A stretch of DNA of 9,173 bases from JBPBPI01 sp050954885 (lineage in GTDB: Bacteria; Pseudomonadota; Alphaproteobacteria; Caedimonadales; Caedimonadaceae): the NCBI GenBank assembly GCA_050954885.1, contig JBPBPI010000029.1, positions 1-9,173 of the forward strand. The letters run 5' to 3'. The position numbers were made by a program, and so were the translations under genes. The notes under the pieces were generated by a model. The model was not told the origin of the DNA, did no database searches, and was given only the letters and a program-made list of their open reading frames with translations. The first letter of the stretch is position 1. Every line of letters begins with the position of its first letter. Shown in pieces: positions 4,993-9,173 of this stretch.

Positions 4993-7092
4993 TCACGACC
5001 ACAGGTCGGCGATCGACCTTCGCTTGCCTACCGGCGCCGGCGGCGGCGCCTTAGCCACCACCACCGGCCCGTCCGCTTCCTCCTCGACGACGATCTCGGG
5101 CAAGGTCACGAGCGGATTCTCATCCCAGGGCCCGGCCCAGGCCGGAGGAGCCTGCCAGTCGATGCGCGGCAGGCCCCACAGGTGAGCCATGGCATGCGTC
5201 ATCACCATCAGGTCCAGCCACTCGTTCCGCGCCGTGGGCGTCGCCTTCACCCAGCGGCCGTCAGGCCGCCGCACCTCGGCGACCAGCTGCTCGAAGTAGG
5301 CATGCGGCGCCTGCGCGCTCCGGAACGACGCGGGGATATGCACGAAGCCCGGGCCCGCCTCCGCATTCGCCAGCTGCGACGCCAGATCGTCCTTGAACCG
5401 GTTGGGCGCGAACAGGCCGACCGGTATCTGCCCGCGCGCTGCGGCCGTGCGGTCCTTTCGCACGCTGTCCGGGTAGGACACCGCCAGCGTCGGCGCGTTC
5501 GGGCCTGACGCACCCTTGAGCAGCAGCAGTGTCCACGCCTCGCGGCCGTCCACGCGGCCGGCGAGGCGGGCCTGCTGCCGCTTCCTCGCGCGCAGCCAGG
5601 CGGCATAAGCCTGGCTGGTCGCACCGGCGGCGCCGCCGGAGTCGCAGCCGACCGCCCGCACCGCCATCCGCCGGCCGGAGCCGTCCGCCAGCGGGTAGCT
5701 CAGCGCGGTCAGCTGCTCGAACAGCGAGTCCCAATCGTCGGGGCTGATGCTGGTGTCGGCGACCTGCCGGATGTGCTCGATCACCCAGCTTTCGCCGCGC
5801 TCGCCCCAGCCGCGCGCCATGATCTCGAACCGGGTCGGCTGCACGTCCACCGCGACGGTAATGAACCGCACGCCGGCCGGCACCGTGCCGCGGCGGAAAC
5901 CGGGCTCGGCACGGTCGGCGATCGCCGTGGCGTCCAGCTGCGACGCCTTGCGCGGCAGCTCGAACGGCAGGCCGAGCCGCTTGACGACGACATCCTTCCA
6001 GGCGCGCAGCGCCTCCTCGGTAGGATTGGCGACGTAGGCGCGTTTCGCGGCTTCGTTCGCGCGGGCTAGAGCTCCGATGCCCCCGATGATGAACGGGCTC
6101 ATCACGCCCACGATCCAATAACCAGACATCTTGCTGGCGATCGCCTCGCCTTCGATCCTGCCGTCCTCGTCTATGGTCTGACCGGAGGCGACCCACCGGC
6201 CAGTCTCGTTCATGCTCCGCCGGTAGCGGTCCTCGATGTGCGCGGAGCAGGTAGGGCAGACGAGCGCCGCCTCGCGCTCGATCACGTCCAGCGGCGCGTC
6301 CTGCGGATAGTCCAGCGCCATGACGCGGGCCGCCGTTGGGCACGGCGAGCTGAACGCGCCGCAGTGCGGACAGGCCCAATACCAGACGCGGCGATCCGAG
6401 CTGGCGTACAGCTTCATGATCCCGCCTTGCCAGCCTTCCTCGGCCATGCCGCGGGCGCGATCCGGATGGGACACGGCCAGGATCATGCTCGCGGTGCCGG
6501 CAGCCTGCCGCCGGAGGTCGGCCAGGGCGTAGACGTCGCCGAGGTTCTCCGGATAGGCGTCGATTTCATCCAGAACGAGCCGCGAGGCGGTCTTACTGAT
6601 CAGGTTGGCATAGGCGACGGTCAGGAACTGCGCCGTCATGCCGCGGAAGTTCTTGAACGACAGCGAGTCGTCGACCGGGCGGGCGCCCAGGCGCGATTTC
6701 ATGACCGTATGGAGGTCGATCATCGGGTTGATGACCTGCTTGACGTAGCTGGTCAGCACCGGCTCGGTCGGCATGTACCACAGCAGGTGCGCCGGGTCGG
6801 AACCGACGCTGTAAAGCAGCCAATTCTCGGCGACACTCGTCTTGCCGCTGCGCGCAGGCCCTACGATCGCGGTTGCCAGGTGCGACGTGCTGGTGAGCGA
6901 CTCCATGGGCTCGACCAGATAGGGCGTTTCCGAGTGCTGCCAGCGGCCGACGTTCACGCCGGGGTTGTTCAACCAGCGATAGGCCGCCGCGAAGGCGGCC
7001 ACCGTCATGACGTCCGGCGGCAGGAACGCCTCGAGCGCGCGGGCGAACACGTCGCGGCCGCTCCGCAGGCCGGATCGCACGTCAGATGGCAA
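4993..7092 (-). CDS. Phage terminase large subunit, GpA family
   Basis: The 699-residue product is the ATP-driven DNA packaging motor and cos-type nuclease of the lambda GpA family. In order: Walker A GPARSGKT (78-85, Lys84); a canonical P-loop, unlike the variant loop of lambda gpA; Walker B RLVLDEIDAY (171-180, Asp175-Glu176); a motif III-like AVSHP (206-210); two Cys pairs CPHC (241-244) and CPTC (279-282), probably a zinc-binding knuckle; nuclease acidic residues in VAVDVQ (Asp416), CDSGG (Asp484) and RNEWLDL (Asp627). The C-terminal 40 residues are acidic then Pro/Ala-rich and probably tether the enzyme to the portal, as in lambda. The start codon is TTG at 7092, supported by GGAGGA eight bases upstream; it overlaps the small-terminase stop by 11 bases. 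Lambda gpA is 641 residues. Frame integrity and all key residues indicate a functional enzyme. Confidence 0.95.
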   Translation of the reverse strand: MPSDVRSGLRSGRDVFARALEAFLPPDVMTVAAFAAAYRWLNNPGVNVGRWQHSETPYLVEPMESLTSTSHLATAIVGPARSGKTSVAENWLLYSVGSDPAHLLWYMPTEPVLTSYVKQVINPMIDLHTVMKSRLGARPVDDSLSFKNFRGMTAQFLTVAYANLISKTASRLVLDEIDAYPENLGDVYALADLRRQAAGTASMILAVSHPDRARGMAEEGWQGGIMKLYASSDRRVWYWACPHCGAFSSPCPTAARVMALDYPQDAPLDVIEREAALVCPTCSAHIEDRYRRSMNETGRWVASGQTIDEDGRIEGEAIASKMSGYWIVGVMSPFIIGGIGALARANEAAKRAYVANPTEEALRAWKDVVVKRLGLPFELPRKASQLDATAIADRAEPGFRRGTVPAGVRFITVAVDVQPTRFEIMARGWGERGESWVIEHIRQVADTSISPDDWDSLFEQLTALSYPLADGSGRRMAVRAVGCDSGGAAGATSQAYAAWLRARKRQQARLAGRVDGREAWTLLLLKGASGPNAPTLAVSYPDSVRKDRTAAARGQIPVGLFAPNRFKDDLASQLANAEAGPGFVHIPASFRSAQAPHAYFEQLVAEVRRPDGRWVKATPTARNEWLDLMVMTHAMAHLWGLPRIDWQAPPAWAGPWDENPLVTLPEIVVEEEADGPVVVAKAPPPAPVGKRRSIADLWS

Positions 7093-8080
7093 GTTTCAGT
7101 TCCTCCGGCCGGTCCTCCGCAGCTTTCGCCAGGTGCTCGCGCACCGTCGCGCGCTGCAGAGCCGCGATGCTGGCCTCGATCTCGCGCACGAGGCCCTCGG
7201 GCCAGCCGTGCGTGCGGCCGAACTGCCGCCCCCAGGCTTGCAGGTTGCGTGACAGCGCCGACAGGAACGCCATCTGTTCGGCTTCGATCTCGACCGCCGG
7301 CACCAGGGAGCCGGCGCGGCGCGCGTTCTCGATGCGCGACAGGTTCAGCCGCTCGGCCTTGATCTGGTCCTCCAGGCTGAGCGGTGCATCGCCGGGCGAC
7401 GGCGCGGAGGCGAGCGGCAGCATCAGCTGGGCCAGCTGCTCGTCGCGCTCGGCGCGCTTCTGTGCCTGGTCCTCCTGACGTCCGCGCAGATACTCGACCA
7501 CCGCATGCGGGTCGAAGCGGTAGCCACGGCCGTTCGTGCCGCGCTCGATCATCGGGAAGGCGGAGCCGTAGCGGTCGATCCAGCTGTTCAGCGTGGGCTT
7601 CGTGATGCCCAGGATCAGCGCCAGCTCGTGCTTCGTGACGGATCCGATCTCGCCTTGCTCGCCCTCGCCCTCGTCCGCAGGCGGCGCCGCCTGCTGTTCC
7701 AGCTCCGGCATCAGCGGCAGGGCGGCACCGGGATCGTTCGGCACGGCGCCGAAGGCGGCGGGCCGCATCACCACGCGGGCGCCGAGCGCCGCTGCGGCCT
7801 TGCCCATCTCGCCCGACGCGCGATCCATGATCCCCAGGTAGGGGCTCGCCGCCGCGCGGCCGTTCGCCTTCGTGAGCAGCGGCAGCGGGCTCGCCGCATC
7901 CATGTCGGCCTGCTTCTCGGCCGCGACCTGATACCGCTCCTGAGCCAGCACGAAGGCGGTCAGGTGCTGCGCGTCGATGCCCGGGCGCACGTCGCGGTCA
8001 AGACTGCCGGCGACGGCATCCCAGCGCGCGCGCTGCGCGTCGGTCATCCAGACGGGCGCAGGCATTGCGGGCACGGACAT
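7082..8080 (-). CDS. Terminase small subunit: P27-like N-terminal domain fused to Nu1-like domain
   Basis: The 332-residue protein is about twice the length of a usual small terminase (lambda Nu1 is 181). Residues about 9-112 look like the P27/Terminase_4 family: a Trp-containing first helix (DAQRARWDAVAG), a D-x-x-x-L-x-x-x-x-x-x-x-x-x-Y helix (36-50), and ANGRAAASPYLGIMDRASGE (72-91) leading to a MGKAAAALG helix. An acidic Glu/Gly/Ala linker (about 113-146) follows. Residues 147-200 form a Nu1-type winged helix (SVTKHELALILGITKPTLNS, then FPMIERGTNGRGYRFDPHAVVEYL), and 236-320 the Nu1-type coiled segment (QIKAERLNLSRIENARRAGS, LVPAVEIEAEQ). It would bind the packaging site and recruit GpA. 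AGG touches the ATG at 8080; a GTG at 8074 or ATG at 8065 are alternative starts. Both domain matches are by eye. Confidence 0.85.
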   Translation of the reverse strand: MSVPAMPAPVWMTDAQRARWDAVAGSLDRDVRPGIDAQHLTAFVLAQERYQVAAEKQADMDAASPLPLLTKANGRAAASPYLGIMDRASGEMGKAAAALGARVVMRPAAFGAVPNDPGAALPLMPELEQQAAPPADEGEGEQGEIGSVTKHELALILGITKPTLNSWIDRYGSAFPMIERGTNGRGYRFDPHAVVEYLRGRQEDQAQKRAERDEQLAQLMLPLASAPSPGDAPLSLEDQIKAERLNLSRIENARRAGSLVPAVEIEAEQMAFLSALSRNLQAWGRQFGRTHGWPEGLVREIEASIAALQRATVREHLAKAAEDRPEELKLAI

Positions 8081-8180
8081 CCTTTCGGTCGATAATTCTG
8101 TCTCGTCGCGCGTTTTCTTCCTTCCAATGTGCGCGCTTTCGGTGCTTTATGACGTTGTGCAACCACAACGAGTTTAAGCG
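8081..8180. promoter_or_regulatory. Divergent intergenic region, probable bidirectional promoter/operator
   Basis: This 100-base spacer separates the leftward head operon from the rightward small-gene cluster, so at least one promoter for each direction is expected here or farther away. It is visibly richer in A/T than the genes (GATAATTCTG near 8091, TTTTCTTCC near 8113, CTTTATGACG near 8145). I could not fit a convincing -35/-10 pair with 16-18 base spacing on either strand. The best structured element is the inverted repeat listed separately. Late-operon expression could also come by antitermination from elsewhere. Confidence 0.45.
8153..8170. promoter_or_regulatory. Inverted repeat CGTTGTG-CAAC-CACAACG, candidate operator
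   Basis: A perfect 7-bp inverted repeat with a 4-base spacer lies ten bases before the ATG at 8181. Its size (18 bp with near-central dyad) suits a dimeric helix-turn-helix regulator such as a phage repressor or late regulator. As RNA in the plus direction it would fold into a hairpin just ahead of the translation start and could also affect translation. No T-run follows, so it is not a standard terminator. Confidence 0.45.
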
Positions 8181-8468
8181 ATGCCCTACACACACTCAGG
8201 TCAGAAGAAGAAGGCGCGGCAGCATCCGGCCGACGTCTATGCAGCGGAGCAGGCCGCGCGCTGCACCAGCTTCTCGGTAGTCTTCAGCAAGGGCCCCGGC
8301 GAGCGCATCCGCGAGGATAGCGGCGACCAGGCCGAGGCATTCCGCATCGCGGAGCGCCTCAACAGCGAGCACGGCCGCCACGGTCGCCGCGCCGTCGTCT
8401 ACGGCATCACGCCCGAGGGCAGCACCTGGCCGCTCTCCGCGCCGCGCAGCCAGGAGGCGGCGCAGTGA
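8181..8468 (+). CDS. Small conserved-type phage hypothetical protein
   Basis: The 95-residue product has a basic N-terminus (HSGQKKKARQH), then a compact domain at about 30-85: CTSFSVVFSKGPGERIRED, an Ala/Glu helix (QAEAFRIAERLNSEH), and GRRAVVYGITPEGSTWPL. The plan of a beta strand, one helix and a final strand ending in R-(R)-A-x-(V/I)-Y-x-(I/V)-x-x-(E/D)-G is, from memory, common among small proteins of alphaproteobacterial phages and prophages, but no function is known to me. ATG 8181 is firm because an in-frame TAA lies just six bases upstream (8175-8177). The ribosome site is weak. Its stop overlaps the next start (GTGA), so it leads a coupled three-gene cluster reading away from the head operon. 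Confidence 0.75.
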   Translation: MPYTHSGQKKKARQHPADVYAAEQAARCTSFSVVFSKGPGERIREDSGDQAEAFRIAERLNSEHGRHGRRAVVYGITPEGSTWPLSAPRSQEAAQ

Positions 8469-8677
8469 GAGACTTCTCGCACCGGCAGGCGGCCGGCTGG
8501 GTCCGGCACGAGGCTGCCAAGCACAAGACGCCCGCGGCTCGCGCGGAGCGGATCGAGGCGGAGCAGATCACGCTCAGCATTTACGAGGGCGCAGCGTCGC
8601 TCAGCAGCGCCTTCCCGAACTCCATGAGGGCACACCGCGACCTGATCGCCGTGCTCCGGCAGGGGCTCGCGTCATGA
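8465..8677 (+). CDS. Small hypothetical protein, GTG start, middle gene of coupled cluster
   Basis: This 70-residue protein is not recognised. It begins MRDFSHRQAAGWVRHEAAKH, with a charged amphipathic helix to about residue 40 (AARAERIEAEQITLSIYEGA), then SLSSAFPNSMRAHRDLIAVL and a short tail. No cysteines, membrane segment or catalytic motif are seen. The GTG start at 8465 is well supported: AGGAGG lies at 8452-8457, seven bases upstream, and GTGA overlaps the previous stop. Its own TGA overlaps the next ATG (ATGA). The strong ribosome site inside the end of the preceding gene argues that this short frame is real. Possibly a small phage early/accessory protein; the function is unknown. Confidence 0.7.
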   Translation: MRDFSHRQAAGWVRHEAAKHKTPAARAERIEAEQITLSIYEGAASLSSAFPNSMRAHRDLIAVLRQGLAS

Positions 8678-9173
8678 CGCTGCACGAGGAACAGCAGGTG
8701 ATCGCCCGCAAGCTGCGGGCCGCCACCAAGACGGTCCTGAACGCCCTGCACGCATCACCGGGCGGCACATGGACCGCGGAGCAGCCGCACGACATGGGCG
8801 CGCTCGGCTCGCGCGTGAACTTCACGGACGGCACCAGCGGCGTTTCTTTCTCCCTCTCGGGCTATCACAGCGAGCTGGAGATATATCCCCGCGTCCCGAA
8901 GTCGGCTTCGGGTTCCACGCGATCCCTGAACGACCTGCTGCCCTACGACGTCCGCAAGAGCAGCAGCGCCTTCAAGGTGCCCAAGATGGGGATCGCCAAG
9001 CTCGACAGCCCGGCGGCACTCGCCCGCGACGTCGTCCGCCGCGCCGCCGTGCCGCTGGCTGCCGTGTGGGTGCATGTGCGGGAGCACGTCGCCAGCGAGA
9101 ACGCCGCCGCGCGCGAGCAAGAGGCCGCCATGCGTCTCATGGAGGCAGCCGGGTGGCAGCGAACGTCGCACAC
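8674..9173 (+). CDS. Hypothetical phage protein, 3' end cut by window edge
   Basis: The frame from ATG 8674 stays open for 166 codons to the right edge. ATGA overlaps the preceding stop and AGGGG (8661-8665) lies eight bases upstream, so the start is firm. The N-terminus (MTLHEEQQVIARKLRAATKT) is helical. A middle section has alternating hydrophobics, FTDGTSGVSFSLSGYHSELE and IYPRVPKSASGS. The later segment KMGIAKLDSPAALARDVVRR AAVPLAAVW, followed by an Ala/Glu helix, fits a pattern I recall from many phage hypothetical proteins: a strand, then S/R-x-P-x-x-(I/L)-A-x-D-(I/V)-x-R-R-x-x-P-x-x-x-x-x-W. No enzyme motif is visible. It is the third gene of the coupled rightward cluster. Opposite-strand frames over the same bases lack start signals and are shadows. 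Confidence 0.75.
   Translation, partial: MTLHEEQQVIARKLRAATKTVLNALHASPGGTWTAEQPHDMGALGSRVNFTDGTSGVSFSLSGYHSELEIYPRVPKSASGSTRSLNDLLPYDVRKSSSAFKVPKMGIAKLDSPAALARDVVRRAAVPLAAVWVHVREHVASENAAAREQEAAMRLMEAAGWQRTSH

Noticed and set aside
5261..6379. Alternate minus-strand frame of over 370 codons inside the terminase gene
   Set aside because: Low-complexity Arg/Gly/Ala translation; the overlapping terminase frame holds all GpA motifs.
8755..9171. Minus-strand open frames at the right edge
   Set aside because: Antisense to the coupled plus-strand gene starting at 8674, which has a proper SD and an ATGA junction.
1..9173. CRISPR array, tRNA, insertion sequence, integrase or attachment site
   Set aside because: No spaced direct repeats, cloverleaf-like sequence, transposase or recombinase motifs were seen on either strand.

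Overview
The window is almost entirely the packaging and head-assembly module of a tailed (siphovirus-type) phage or prophage with a lambda-like gene order. It lies on the minus strand and reads right to left: small terminase (8080-7082), large terminase GpA (7092-4993), gpW-like head-completion protein (4979-4701), portal (4701-3049), two small accessory genes (3052-2795 and 2782-2219), S49-family prohead protease (2209-1346), scaffold-like protein (1326-625), gpD-like decoration protein (567-157) and the first 30 codons of a gpE-like major capsid protein (92 to the left edge). Genes overlap by 1-11 bases or are separated by 9-64 bases, most have a clear Shine-Dalgarno sequence, and no internal promoter is evident, so this looks like one polycistronic late operon.

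At the right, a 100-base divergent spacer (8081-8180) with a 7-bp inverted repeat separates the head operon from a plus-strand cluster of three small, translationally coupled genes (8181-8468, 8465-8677, 8674 to the edge). These encode proteins without a recognisable function and may belong to another transcription unit of the same phage.

The DNA is very GC-rich with strong third-position GC bias, which leaves long spurious open frames opposite the true genes. Base composition and the style of the accessory proteins (a GapR-like plus RMF-like protein) suggest a high-GC proteobacterial host, most likely an alphaproteobacterium; this is inference. No integrase, repressor, attachment site, tail or lysis gene lies in the window, so integrated prophage and free phage cannot be told apart.

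How the genes work together: the two terminase subunits cut and translocate DNA through the portal; protease and scaffold shape and mature the prohead built from the capsid protein; gpD-like trimers stabilise the expanded shell; the gpW-like protein plugs the filled head. The main departures from the lambda plan are a small terminase that seems to join two different small-terminase families in one chain, a protease and a scaffold encoded as separate consecutive genes, and two extra genes between portal and protease, one with a GapR-like/RMF-like domain pair. I did not find a defence system, CRISPR array, transposon or RNA gene.
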